From: Pseudopontixanthobacter vadosimaris
Lineage (GTDB): Bacteria; Pseudomonadota; Alphaproteobacteria; Sphingomonadales; Sphingomonadaceae
Direction of reading: 5' to 3'
Assembly (NCBI RefSeq): GCF_012979275.1
Contig: NZ_JABASZ010000036.1
Span: forward strand, 124,001-188,000
DNA length: 64,000 nt
Both the position numbers and the translations under genes were made by a program. The notes beneath the pieces were generated by a model. The model made no database searches and was not told where the DNA came from. It saw only the letters and a program-made list of their open reading frames with translations. Below, piece by piece: positions 28,268-37,706 of the stretch. The first letter of the stretch is position 1. The number at the start of each line of letters is the position of its first letter.

Positions 28268-29733
28268 GACAGGCGGGCCAGCAGGTCTTTCGCAAATTCG
28301 GTCAAAGTATCGTCGCGTGCGCCCATGATCACGATGCGATCGCCCGGTCCGGCGATCTGGATGAGTCGGTCGGCGACCGATTTGCGTTCGGGCAAATATA
28401 TCGCCTCCACTCCATTTCCGGCGTGCTGTTCGATCATGCGCACGATCCGCGCGCTTCCTTCGCTGCGATCTACCGTGCCGCCGTGATAGACCGGGTCGGA
28501 AAGGATGACGACATCGCCCTCGTTCAACTCGCGCGCGAAAGTCTCCGCCAGCTCCTCGCCCATCTGGCGCAAGGGTCCGTAACCATGGGGCTGGAAAAAC
28601 ACGAGTACGCGACCGGGCTGCGAGCGCAGGGTGCGAAGCGTTGCCGCGCATTTTTCGGGGTTGTGGCCGAAATCGTCGATGATGGTGATGGCCGAATGAG
28701 TGGTGCCGATCACGTCGAAACGCCGCGCCAGGCCCTTGAAGCGGGAGAGCGAATCGACCGCTTTCGCCAGCGGCACGCCCGCCACCCCGGCAGCGGCGAT
28801 CGCGGCCAGCGCATTGGCAAGATTGTGGCGGCCCGGCATGTCGAGCACGAGGCGTGCGCTCGTGTCCGCCCGGCGATCCGTCACCTCGGCTTCGATGCAA
28901 GTGCGCTTTTCGACGATCGTTTCCTTGTCCGCCAGAACGGTCGCGCAGCCATTTTCCACCCCGAAGCTCGTCGCTTCCTGCGCGCGATGGATGAGGCGAA
29001 AGGCTTCGTCATCGTCGGCATTGACCACGGCGTGACCGGATGCGGCCAAATAGTCGCCGAACAGGCCGCGCAATTCCTCCATGCTCTTGTGATCGAGGCT
29101 GACGTTGAGCAGCACCCCGATTGCGGGGCGGTACAGCGCGATCGAGCCGTCGCTTTCATCGACCTCGCTGACGAAAACTCCCCCGGATTTTCCTTCTGCG
29201 ATCCGGGCGCTGGCATAGGGGTGATCCGCTGTCTGGAAGTTCTTCATCACCGCGCCATTCATCACGGTAGGGTTCATGCCGTTGTCCGCGAGAATCCAGC
29301 CCAGCATCGCCGTGACGGTCGATTTGCCGCTGGTGCCGCCGATGGCGACGGCGGTGTCGCTGTCGTTGAACAATGCGGCGAGCAGTTCGGCGCGGCTCAT
29401 CCGCGGACAACCCAGTTCGCGCGCGCGCGCCACCTCCGGCACGCTGTCCTCCACCGCGGCGGATGCGATCAGCACCTGGTCACTGCCGGTGATGCCGCTG
29501 CCGTCCTGCGGGTGGAGTTCGAAGCCCTGCCGTTCAAGCGCCGCGAATTTTTGCGGCGATCGGCCCTGGTCGAAACTGCGGTCGGAACCTGCGACCTCGG
29601 CACCGCGTGCTTTCAGGATCTGCGCGAGCGGCAGCATGCCCGATCCGCCTATCCCGCAGAAGAACCACGGCCGACCTGCAAGATCGCGGGTGAGGTTGGG
29701 GGCACTGGACGGTGCAGTCTCGCTGTCGCTCAT
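28264..29733 (-). CDS. MurC-like Mur ligase
   Basis: Mur ligase of 489 residues with the MurC/Mpl architecture: N-terminal Rossmann part GIGGSGM (27-33), ATP loop GTSGKST (133-139), central DDFGHNPEKC and a C-terminal ligase domain. Classical MurC and Mpl have GTHGKTT, and the main murC sits in the division cell-wall cluster, absent here, so this is probably a paralog. It may attach L-Ala or a recycled peptide to UDP-MurNAc; the adjacent LD-carboxypeptidase favours a recycling role. ATG at 29733 chosen over 29769. Confidence 0.78.
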   Translation of the reverse strand: MSDSETAPSSAPNLTRDLAGRPWFFCGIGGSGMLPLAQILKARGAEVAGSDRSFDQGRSPQKFAALERQGFELHPQDGSGITGSDQVLIASAAVEDSVPEVARARELGCPRMSRAELLAALFNDSDTAVAIGGTSGKSTVTAMLGWILADNGMNPTVMNGAVMKNFQTADHPYASARIAEGKSGGVFVSEVDESDGSIALYRPAIGVLLNVSLDHKSMEELRGLFGDYLAASGHAVVNADDDEAFRLIHRAQEATSFGVENGCATVLADKETIVEKRTCIEAEVTDRRADTSARLVLDMPGRHNLANALAAIAAAGVAGVPLAKAVDSLSRFKGLARRFDVIGTTHSAITIIDDFGHNPEKCAATLRTLRSQPGRVLVFFQPHGYGPLRQMGEELAETFARELNEGDVVILSDPVYHGGTVDRSEGSARIVRMIEQHAGNGVEAIYLPERKSVADRLIQIAGPGDRIVIMGARDDTLTEFAKDLLARLS

Positions 29734-29811
29734 GCTGCCCTGCCTATTGAAGGGCCGATGGATTGGCAATGAATGGTGACGCCCGATGTGCCGCGCGCTA
29801 GGGCAGGGAAC

Positions 29812-30639
29812 ATGACCCGCATAGCCATCTGCGCCCCCGCCACCCCCATCGACCGCGCAGTGGCCGCCGCCGTGAACGCGATCGCCTCAGCGGAATTTCC
29901 CGGTCTCGAACTGGCGTTTCATGAACAATGTTTTGCGCAGAATGGCCATTTCGCCGGTCACGATGCCGAACGCCTGGCAGCTTTGCTGGACTGCGCCAGT
30001 GATGCGGCGACCGATGCCGTATGGTTCGCCAAGGGGGGCTATGGGTCCAACCGGATTGCATCGGACGCCGTGGAGCGGTTGAAGGGTCGCGACCTTGCGA
30101 TCCCCATTTTCGGCTATTCGGATTGCGGTTATCTTCATGCCGCCTTGGCCCGGCATGGCATCGGCAGGGCGGTCCATGGGCCGATGCCGGTCGACATACG
30201 CCGGGACGGCGGAACGGAGGCGGTGCGGCGTGCGCTCGACTGGTTTGCGGGCGGGCGAAGCGGAGAAGATCGTTCCGCTGACGGCGCACCGGCTGTCGCT
30301 TTCAATCTGACGACACTGGCGATGCTGTGCGGCACGCCGCTGATGCCGGATCTGAATGGCGTGCAGATCATGGTGGAGGAGGTGGGCGAACATCTCTACG
30401 CCATCGACCGCCTGTTCTTCCACGTGACGGCGCATCTGCAAGGGGTAGCCGGCTTGCGGGTGGGGCGCTTCGGTGCGATTCCGGAAAACGACCGTCCCTT
30501 CGGACTCCAGCCCGCCGACATCGCCCGGCACTGGTGCGAGAGGAGCGGCATCCCCTTTCTCGGCAGGGCCGATATCGGGCACGATGCTGGCAACAAGATC
30601 GTGCCGTTTACTCTTGCGGCTCTGCCGGCGAGGTCATAG
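29812..30639 (+). CDS. LD-carboxypeptidase (peptidase S66)
   Basis: Cytosolic murein-recycling enzyme that removes the terminal D-Ala from the L-Ala-gamma-D-Glu-mDAP-D-Ala tetrapeptide. The 275 residues contain GGYGSNR, the nucleophile Ser103 in GYSD, acidic Glu189/Glu190 in MVEEVGE and His257 in DIGHD, matching the S66 Ser-Glu-His triad. The ATG at 29812 has AGGGA four bases upstream and gives the family start TRIAICAPA; the ATG at 29773 is less likely. Divergent from the Mur-type ligase by 78 bases. Confidence 0.9.
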   Translation: MTRIAICAPATPIDRAVAAAVNAIASAEFPGLELAFHEQCFAQNGHFAGHDAERLAALLDCASDAATDAVWFAKGGYGSNRIASDAVERLKGRDLAIPIFGYSDCGYLHAALARHGIGRAVHGPMPVDIRRDGGTEAVRRALDWFAGGRSGEDRSADGAPAVAFNLTTLAMLCGTPLMPDLNGVQIMVEEVGEHLYAIDRLFFHVTAHLQGVAGLRVGRFGAIPENDRPFGLQPADIARHWCERSGIPFLGRADIGHDAGNKIVPFTLAALPARS

Positions 30640-30675
30640 GCCGCTCACCCGCCGACAAGCGAACAGGAGCCATTC

Positions 30676-31611
30676 ATGCGTGCGTTTATTTTCCCAGGGC
30701 AGGGCAGCCAGAAAGTCGGCATGGGCAGCGAACTCGCAGCCGCCAGCCGCATCGCGCGCGAGGTGTTCGAGGAAGTGAACGATGCACTCGGCCTCGATCT
30801 GTTGCGGATCATGCGCGAGGGGCCGGAGGAATCGCTGACGCTGACCGAAAATGCGCAGCCTGCGATCATGGCGAATGCCATCGCCGTGCTGCGCGTTCTG
30901 GAAATCGACGGCGGCATTGCGCTGGCCGACAAGGCAGATGCGGTGGCTGGCCATTCGCTGGGCGAATATACCGCATTATGCGCGGCCGGTGCGTTTACCC
31001 TTGCGGATACGGCGCGGCTGCTGAAGCTGCGCGGGCAGGCGATGCAGGCTGCGGTGCCCGTCGGCGTTGGCGGGATGTGCGCGCTGCTCGGCGCCGATGT
31101 GGAAAAGGCGCAGGGCCTTGCCGATGCGGCGGCGGAAGGCGAGGTCTGCGAGATAGCGAATGACAACGATCCGTCGCAGGTCGTGCTGTCCGGCCATATC
31201 GGAGCGATCGAGCGCGCCGTGGCGATGGCGAAGGATCACGGCATCAAGCGCGGGCTCATGTTGCCGGTGTCGGCTCCGTTTCACTGCAGCCTGATGCAGC
31301 CCGCCGCCGATGCGATGGCCGCAGCGCTGGAACGTGTTCCGCCTGCTGCGTTTCGCCTGCCGGTCTATGCCAATGTCACGGCGGCGCAGGTGACCGATCC
31401 CGCCGAAGAAGCCGATCTGCTGGTGCGGCAGGTGACGGGTCGCGTGCGCTGGCGCGAAAGCGTGATCGCGATGCGTTCCGCCGGCGTGGGTCAGTTCGTC
31501 GAACTCGGCGGAAAGGTTCTCGGCCCGATGGTCAGCCGCATCGACAGGGAAGCCGATATCACCAGCGTGCAGACGATGAACGACATCGAGGCGCTGGCCC
31601 GCGATCTCTAG
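30676..31611 (+). CDS. fabD: Malonyl-CoA:ACP transacylase
   Basis: Moves malonyl from CoA to acyl carrier protein for fatty-acid synthesis. In 311 residues: FPGQGSQKVGMG at the N-terminus, nucleophile Ser94 in GHSLGEY and catalytic His203 in APFHCSLM. A ferredoxin-like small domain is inserted between. Immediately followed by fabG. Start ATG at 30676 with AGGAG upstream. Confidence 0.95.
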   Translation: MRAFIFPGQGSQKVGMGSELAAASRIAREVFEEVNDALGLDLLRIMREGPEESLTLTENAQPAIMANAIAVLRVLEIDGGIALADKADAVAGHSLGEYTALCAAGAFTLADTARLLKLRGQAMQAAVPVGVGGMCALLGADVEKAQGLADAAAEGEVCEIANDNDPSQVVLSGHIGAIERAVAMAKDHGIKRGLMLPVSAPFHCSLMQPAADAMAAALERVPPAAFRLPVYANVTAAQVTDPAEEADLLVRQVTGRVRWRESVIAMRSAGVGQFVELGGKVLGPMVSRIDREADITSVQTMNDIEALARDL

Positions 31612-31635
31612 ATCCTGACGCAGGAGAAATATTTC

Positions 31636-32388
<753 letters not shown>

Positions 32389-32460
32389 ACCAAACTCTGC
32401 TCAAGCCGGCGCGGCGGCGGGCGAACAGGATATGCACGGATTTATCCCCAGCCTATCGGC

Positions 32461-32492
32461 GGCCGCAGGGGATGGTTCTTGCCCCTGCGGCC
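32461..32492. other. Hairpin in the fabG-dnaN gap
   Basis: GGCCGCAGGGG (32461-32471) pairs perfectly with CCCCTGCGGCC (32482-32492) around a ten-base loop, in the 180-base gap before dnaN. No T run follows on either side, so termination would be weak or Rho-aided; it could also be a leader structure of dnaN. Confidence 0.45.
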
Positions 32493-32568
32493 ACCCCCGC
32501 TAAGGATGACACGATAAATTCCGGCGTCCGTGGGCGAATCCGGCCCCGGGGCGCACAAGGGGGAAATA

Positions 32569-33693
32569 ATGAAGGCAACAATCGAACGCGCCACGCTGCT
32601 GCGGTGCCTGTCACACGTGCAGTCCGTGGTGGAACGCCGCAACACCATCCCCATCCTGTCGAATGTGCTGATAGATGCCGGCGAAGGTGCGCTGAAAGTC
32701 ATGGCTACCGATCTCGACCTTCAGGTGGTGGAGAACATGGCGGCGGCAGCCGTGGATGCACCGGGTGCGATAACCGTTTCCGCCCATCTGCTGTTCGATA
32801 TCGCGCGGAAGCTTCCGGAAGGCAGCCAGGTCAGTTTGGATGCGGCGGAAAACCGCATGACAGTGAAAGCGGGGCGCAGCCGGTTCTCGCTGCCGACCCT
32901 GCCGCGCGACGATTTCCCGGTGATCGTGGAAGGCGACCTGCCGACCAGCTTTGAACTACCCGCCAAGGTGCTGGCCGAACTGATCGACCGCACCCGCTTC
33001 GCCATCTCGACCGAGGAAACGCGGTATTATCTGAACGGTATCTTCCTGCATGTTTCGGATGAAGACCGCCCCGTGCTGAAGGCCGCGGCAACGGACGGGC
33101 ACAGGCTGGCGCGGTTTACCCTGCCGCGTCCCGATGGCGCGGAAGGAATGCCTGACGTCATCGTGCCTCGCAAGGCCGTCGCCGAATTGCGGAAGCTGCT
33201 GGAAGAAGCGCTGGACGGCAATGTCCAGATCGACCTCTCCGCCAGCAAGATCCGCTTCACCATGGGCGGGGAGGGCGGCGTCGTGCTCACGTCCAAGCTG
33301 ATCGACGGAACCTTCCCCGACTACAGCCGCGTCATTCCGACCGGCAATGACAAGCTGCTGAAGATCGACCCGAAGAGCTTCTATGAAGGCGTCGACCGGG
33401 TCGCCACCATCGCGACCGAGAAGACGCGCGCCGTCAAGATGGGTCTCGAAGCCGACAAGGTCGTCCTGTCGGTTACCAGCCCCGATAATGGCACCGCCGC
33501 GGAAGAAGTGCCGGCACAATATGGTTCGGAATCCTTCGAGATCGGCTTCAACGCCAATTATCTGAAGGATATCCTGGGCCAGATCGACAGCGATACGGTC
33601 GAACTGCATCTGGCCGACGCCGGTGCCCCAACGCTGATCCGGCAAGACGACAAGAGCGCCGCGCTTTATGTCCTGATGCCGATGCGGGTCTGA
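32569..33693 (+). CDS. dnaN: DNA polymerase III beta sliding clamp
   Basis: The clamp that holds DNA polymerase III on DNA. The 374 residues begin MKATIERATLLRCLSHVQSVVERRNTIPILSNVL, and three clamp domains can be followed, with the typical end YVLMPMRV. ATG at 32569 is preferred over the upstream GTG because it gives the family N-terminus. dnaA and recF, the common neighbours, are absent; the gene stands after fabG. Confidence 0.96.
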   Translation: MKATIERATLLRCLSHVQSVVERRNTIPILSNVLIDAGEGALKVMATDLDLQVVENMAAAAVDAPGAITVSAHLLFDIARKLPEGSQVSLDAAENRMTVKAGRSRFSLPTLPRDDFPVIVEGDLPTSFELPAKVLAELIDRTRFAISTEETRYYLNGIFLHVSDEDRPVLKAAATDGHRLARFTLPRPDGAEGMPDVIVPRKAVAELRKLLEEALDGNVQIDLSASKIRFTMGGEGGVVLTSKLIDGTFPDYSRVIPTGNDKLLKIDPKSFYEGVDRVATIATEKTRAVKMGLEADKVVLSVTSPDNGTAAEEVPAQYGSESFEIGFNANYLKDILGQIDSDTVELHLADAGAPTLIRQDDKSAALYVLMPMRV

Positions 33694-33726
33694 CCGGCGG
33701 CGCCTCGGGCGAAAAACGACCGGTCA

Positions 33727-35046
33727 TTACGGACCCCGCGCCGCAATCATGTCGGCGATATCGACGAATTTTTCGCGGGGCGAGCCATCGCGTGCGGCGG
33801 CTTTCTCTGCCTGTTCGATGCGCTGCCAGTCGCGAAATGTCACGACGTCCAGCCCGGCTTCCCCGGCGAAGAGGTCGAAGCCGAGGCGGCCCGGTTTCGC
33901 CGTTCGCGATGACGATGCAGCATCGAGATCGGCAGCAATCCGGTCGATGATTGCATAGCCATCGGGGCGGTTCGTGCCGATGGTACCGGTGGGCCCGCGG
34001 CGCGCCCAGCCGACGCAGTACAGGCCATCCGAAATACGGCCCTCCTCATTGTCGAAGCGGCCCAGCCGGTCGTCGAAAGGCACACCTGCGATCGGCGCCG
34101 TGCGATAGCCGATGCAGCTGACGACCAGATCGGCGGGAATGGAATAGAAATCGCCCGTTCCGACAAGTTCGTTCCCGTCGAATGCCGTTCGTTCGACCCT
34201 GATCGCGGAGATTCGGCCTTTGCCGACGAGTTCGGCTGGGGAGGCATAGAAATCAAAGACGATTTGGATATCCGCATGCTTCTGATCGGGTTCGGTTTCG
34301 GCATATTGGCGGACCAGAGCGACGGATTTCCTTCGTCCCGGCTCAAGTGCAGCGTCCGACGCCTGCACGGGAAGATCGGCGGCATCGACGATCGGCCTTG
34401 CCCGCTCCAGCTGGCCCAGTTCGCCCAGTTCCTTCGGCGTCATGGCGATTGCATGGGGACCGCGCCGGCCGAGGACCGTGATGCGTTCGATGCGGGAGGA
34501 CTTCAGCCGTTCCAGGGCATGACCGACAATGTCGCTGCCTGCGAATTCCGCTTCGCTCTTGGCGAGAATCCGCGCGACATCCAGCGCGACATTGCCCATC
34601 CCGATGATGACGGCATGTCGCCCTGAAAGATCGGGATCGAGCGCGGCGTGAGCGGGGTGACCATTGTACCAGCCGACGAATGCCGCGCTACCGAACACAT
34701 TGTCCAGATCTTCTCCCGGCAGTCCCAGTTTCCGGTCGTCGGGGGCGCCGGTTGCAAGGACGACGGCGTCGTAAAGTTCGCGCAACCGCTCGATGTCCAG
34801 ATCCGTGCCGATCGCGACATTGCCGACGAAGCGGACATTGTCCATCAGCGCCGTCTTTTCATACCGGCGCGCCACGGCCTTGATCGACTGATGGTCGGGC
34901 GCCACCCCGGTGCGGATCAGGCCGTAGGGAACGGGCATCCGGTCGAAAATATCGACCTGCACATCGTCGCCCCACTGCTTCTGCGCGGCTTCGGCCGTGT
35001 AATAGCCCGCCGGACCGGAGCCGACGATCGCGATGGTCACTGGCAT
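33727..35046 (-). CDS. Ferredoxin-NADP reductase, adrenodoxin-reductase type
   Basis: FAD enzyme of 439 residues related to mitochondrial adrenodoxin reductase and mycobacterial FprA. FAD motif GSGPAGYYTAE at the N-terminus, PYGLIRTGVAPDH, NADP motif IGMGNVALDVARIL, RRGP and the C-terminal CVGWARRGPTGTIGTN are all signatures of the family. It passes electrons between NADPH and ferredoxin; the Kor genes in this window also need ferredoxin. ATG at 35046 follows AGGAGACAGGGA. Convergent with dnaN. Confidence 0.92.
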   Translation of the reverse strand: MPVTIAIVGSGPAGYYTAEAAQKQWGDDVQVDIFDRMPVPYGLIRTGVAPDHQSIKAVARRYEKTALMDNVRFVGNVAIGTDLDIERLRELYDAVVLATGAPDDRKLGLPGEDLDNVFGSAAFVGWYNGHPAHAALDPDLSGRHAVIIGMGNVALDVARILAKSEAEFAGSDIVGHALERLKSSRIERITVLGRRGPHAIAMTPKELGELGQLERARPIVDAADLPVQASDAALEPGRRKSVALVRQYAETEPDQKHADIQIVFDFYASPAELVGKGRISAIRVERTAFDGNELVGTGDFYSIPADLVVSCIGYRTAPIAGVPFDDRLGRFDNEEGRISDGLYCVGWARRGPTGTIGTNRPDGYAIIDRIAADLDAASSSRTAKPGRLGFDLFAGEAGLDVVTFRDWQRIEQAEKAAARDGSPREKFVDIADMIAARGP

Positions 35047-35343
35047 TCCCTGTCTCCTGTCTGGAGCGCGAGAATGGCTGCAAACAAGGGGCATCTCAAG
35101 CGCCTTCTGCTGCCACGGCCGCATGCAGATGATTGCCGCAGGCTTAACTGTTTCTCAAACACCGGGCGCGTAATGGTCCGCGATGGACGAGGTTCTTCAT
35201 TTCGGATTGCATAGCGGTGGTGCTTACCACGGTATGGGAGCGGGACCCGCCACCCCCTGCCGCAGGAAGCAGGACGCCTGGCTGACTGCAGAGGCACGCG
35301 AGGGGAGCCATGCGGCAGACCCTGCTGCAACAAGGCTGAAAGC
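35047..35343. promoter_or_regulatory. Divergent promoter region with a CtrA-like half-match
   Basis: This 297-base gap separates the divergent reductase and PAS-GGDEF-EAL-PilZ genes. At 35144-35158 lies TTAA-N7-TCAA, one base off the CtrA box TTAA-N7-TTAA. A small hairpin GTGGT-GCTT-ACCAC occurs near 35217-35230. I searched for the conserved core of a cyclic-di-GMP riboswitch and did not see it. No gene is visible. Confidence 0.3.
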
Positions 35344-37566
35344 ATGACGATGCATACGCTGTTTTCAAGGTTCGGCCGTTTCGCATCGGAGCATCCGGCC
35401 AGCCATGATGAGAAGGTCGCCGCACCGAAGGCGCTCGATCTGCGTGGCAGAATTGCCCTGATGGACGAGTTCGAAAACACCGGTCTGCGCTGGTTCTGGG
35501 CGACCGACGAGGAAGGACTCCTCACCTATCTGTCGCACAATGCGGCAGAGCAGCTTGGCACCGATGAAGCGAACATGCTTGGGCAAAAGCTGACATCGCT
35601 GTTCACTCTCGACTACGAGGGCAATATCGACGGGGTGCAGCGACCCTTGGGGTTTCTGATGAGTGCGCGGCATACGATTGCCGATCTGCCGGTCAAGGTC
35701 GCGATTGACGGACATGAAGTCTGGTGGCGTGTCTCGGGCAAGCCGGTCTCTGACGCTGCCGGAGAGTTCCGCGGCTATCGCGGCAGTGCCAAGGACATCA
35801 CCGCCTTGCGCGAAAGCCAGATCGATGCGTCCCGCCTGGCCCAGTTCGATGCGCTGACCGGGCTTTCCAACCGCCACCGCATGACCAAGCGGCTCACCTC
35901 TACGCTCAACGCCTATCGCATGGCGAAGCGAAGCTGCGCCGTGATGATGCTGGATCTGGACCGCTTCAAACAGGTGAACGACACGCTGGGCCATCCGGCC
36001 GGCGACGAACTGCTGAAGCAGGTGGCGCAGCGCCTCGAAACCGTCATCCGCAACAAGGGCGAGATCGGTCGTCCCGGCGGGGACGAGTTCCAGATCATGC
36101 TGCCCGACATCGACGATCGCGGCACTCTGGGCGAAATCGGTTCACGCGTGATCCAGATGATCTCGCAGCCCTATTCCATCGATGGCAGCCGGGCGATCAT
36201 CGGCACATCCATCGGCATCGCCATCGCACCCTACGACGGCCTGGAAACCGAGGAACTGGTCAGTGCGGCCGATCTCGCGCTGTATGCCGCCAAGGGCGGC
36301 GGGCGCGGACAGTTCCGTTTCTATTCCAGCGAATTGAAGGACGGGGCCAATCTGCGGCGGCAGATCGAGGAGGGCTTGCGGGATGCGCTGGCAAGCGGCA
36401 CGATCGATTTGCACTACCAGCCGCTGGTGAGGACCGCCAATCACACCGCCAGCGGTTTCGAAGCGCTGATGCGCTGGAATCATCCCGAACGCGGATGGAT
36501 AAGCCCGGCGCAATTCATACCCGTTGCCGAAGATACCGGCATCATAGGCAACCTGGGCGAATGGGCGCTGATGCGCGGCTGTCAGGATGCGGCGACATGG
36601 CCCGGCGATCTGCGGGTGGCGGTCAACATCTCGGCGGTGCAGTTCGCATCGGACGATCTGCCCCGAATCGTCGAGCGCGCATTGCAGGCCAGCGGCCTGG
36701 CACCGAACCGGCTGGAACTGGAGATAACCGAGAGCATCTTCCTGGGCGATCCGCATGCAACCCACGTCATGTTCCGCGACCTGAAGGCAATTGGCGTGCG
36801 GCTGGCGCTGGACAATTTCGGGACCGGCTATTCCTCGCTCGGCTATCTGAAGGATGCGCCATTCGACAAGATCAAGATTGACCAGAGCTTCATTCGGGGG
36901 GCCACGGAGCAGGGTAACAACAACGCTGCCCTTATCACCGCCATCGTCAGCCTGGCCGAAGCACTCGACATGGAAACCGTGGCGGAAGGCGTCGAATCGC
37001 TCGACGAATTGTCGCTGGTGACGGATCTCGGCACCAGCCACGTTCAGGGCTTCGTATTCGCCAGCGCGCTGGCCCAGGCCGAAGTTCTCTCGCGGCTGGA
37101 AGAGGGACAGCTTGCCTACCAGCCCGTCGGTCCCGCCAAACACCGGGCGGGCAGGCGAACGCTCTATCGCAAGGTCGGCATCATCCATGAAGATCATCGG
37201 TACGAAGGGGTACTCCGTAACCTGTCCCGCACCGGCGCGATGGTCGAAGGCCTTCTCGACGTGCCCACCGGAACGCAGCTGGTTCTCGACATGGGTGAAG
37301 GCCAGTTGGCGGTCAGCACGGTACGCAGGTCGAACGAGGCGGTCCAGGGGCTCGAATTCGAAACGCCGCTGGTCGATGACGGGGCGGGCGGTCTATGTAC
37401 GCGCCACCGCATCTCACCTTACGCGCTTGCGGCCGCGGGAATGCCGCTTGCCGCGCTTCCGAGTGGGCATTACCCGCTTGATCAGGCGGCGAACGGCCCT
37501 GCCCCATCGGGACGGCCGAAGTTCCTGCAGGTCGAGCTTTCCTCGCTCAGCAATTCACCGCGCTGA
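35344..37566 (+). CDS. PAS-GGDEF-EAL-PilZ cyclic-di-GMP protein
   Basis: Cytosolic protein of 740 residues with four modules: a PAS-like sensor (about 45-160), a GGDEF domain with intact GGDEF at 245-249, an EAL domain with EAL at 373-375, and a C-terminal PilZ domain (RxxxR then NLSRTG, about 600-690). It could make, degrade and bind cyclic-di-GMP. The I-site before GGDEF reads RNKG rather than RxxD, so product inhibition is unlikely. In the EAL domain the usual DDFGTG is DNFGTG (Asp490-Asn491), losing one metal ligand and probably weakening hydrolysis. No membrane segments. Confidence 0.9.
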   Translation: MTMHTLFSRFGRFASEHPASHDEKVAAPKALDLRGRIALMDEFENTGLRWFWATDEEGLLTYLSHNAAEQLGTDEANMLGQKLTSLFTLDYEGNIDGVQRPLGFLMSARHTIADLPVKVAIDGHEVWWRVSGKPVSDAAGEFRGYRGSAKDITALRESQIDASRLAQFDALTGLSNRHRMTKRLTSTLNAYRMAKRSCAVMMLDLDRFKQVNDTLGHPAGDELLKQVAQRLETVIRNKGEIGRPGGDEFQIMLPDIDDRGTLGEIGSRVIQMISQPYSIDGSRAIIGTSIGIAIAPYDGLETEELVSAADLALYAAKGGGRGQFRFYSSELKDGANLRRQIEEGLRDALASGTIDLHYQPLVRTANHTASGFEALMRWNHPERGWISPAQFIPVAEDTGIIGNLGEWALMRGCQDAATWPGDLRVAVNISAVQFASDDLPRIVERALQASGLAPNRLELEITESIFLGDPHATHVMFRDLKAIGVRLALDNFGTGYSSLGYLKDAPFDKIKIDQSFIRGATEQGNNNAALITAIVSLAEALDMETVAEGVESLDELSLVTDLGTSHVQGFVFASALAQAEVLSRLEEGQLAYQPVGPAKHRAGRRTLYRKVGIIHEDHRYEGVLRNLSRTGAMVEGLLDVPTGTQLVLDMGEGQLAVSTVRRSNEAVQGLEFETPLVDDGAGGLCTRHRISPYALAAAGMPLAALPSGHYPLDQAANGPAPSGRPKFLQVELSSLSNSPR

Positions 37567-37706
37567 AGAGGCCGGCGCAACGGGTCCGAAAGCGCTGGAG
37601 GTGAAGCACTCTAGTTGCTGACAGGTGCGATGCTTGGCGCTAAGGGCAGGGCGACCGTGCCCGCAACAGCCGTGCGCCCCTTCCTGCCCCTGATCGACCG
37701 GTGGAC

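Noticed and set aside
32442-32450. TTATCCCCA, a DnaA-box-like nonamer before dnaN
   Set aside because: Single copy with a mismatch, no AT-rich stretch or further boxes; not evidence for an origin.
35047-35343. Possible cyclic-di-GMP riboswitch before the PAS-GGDEF-EAL-PilZ gene
   Set aside because: Only small stems are seen; the conserved cores of known classes are absent.
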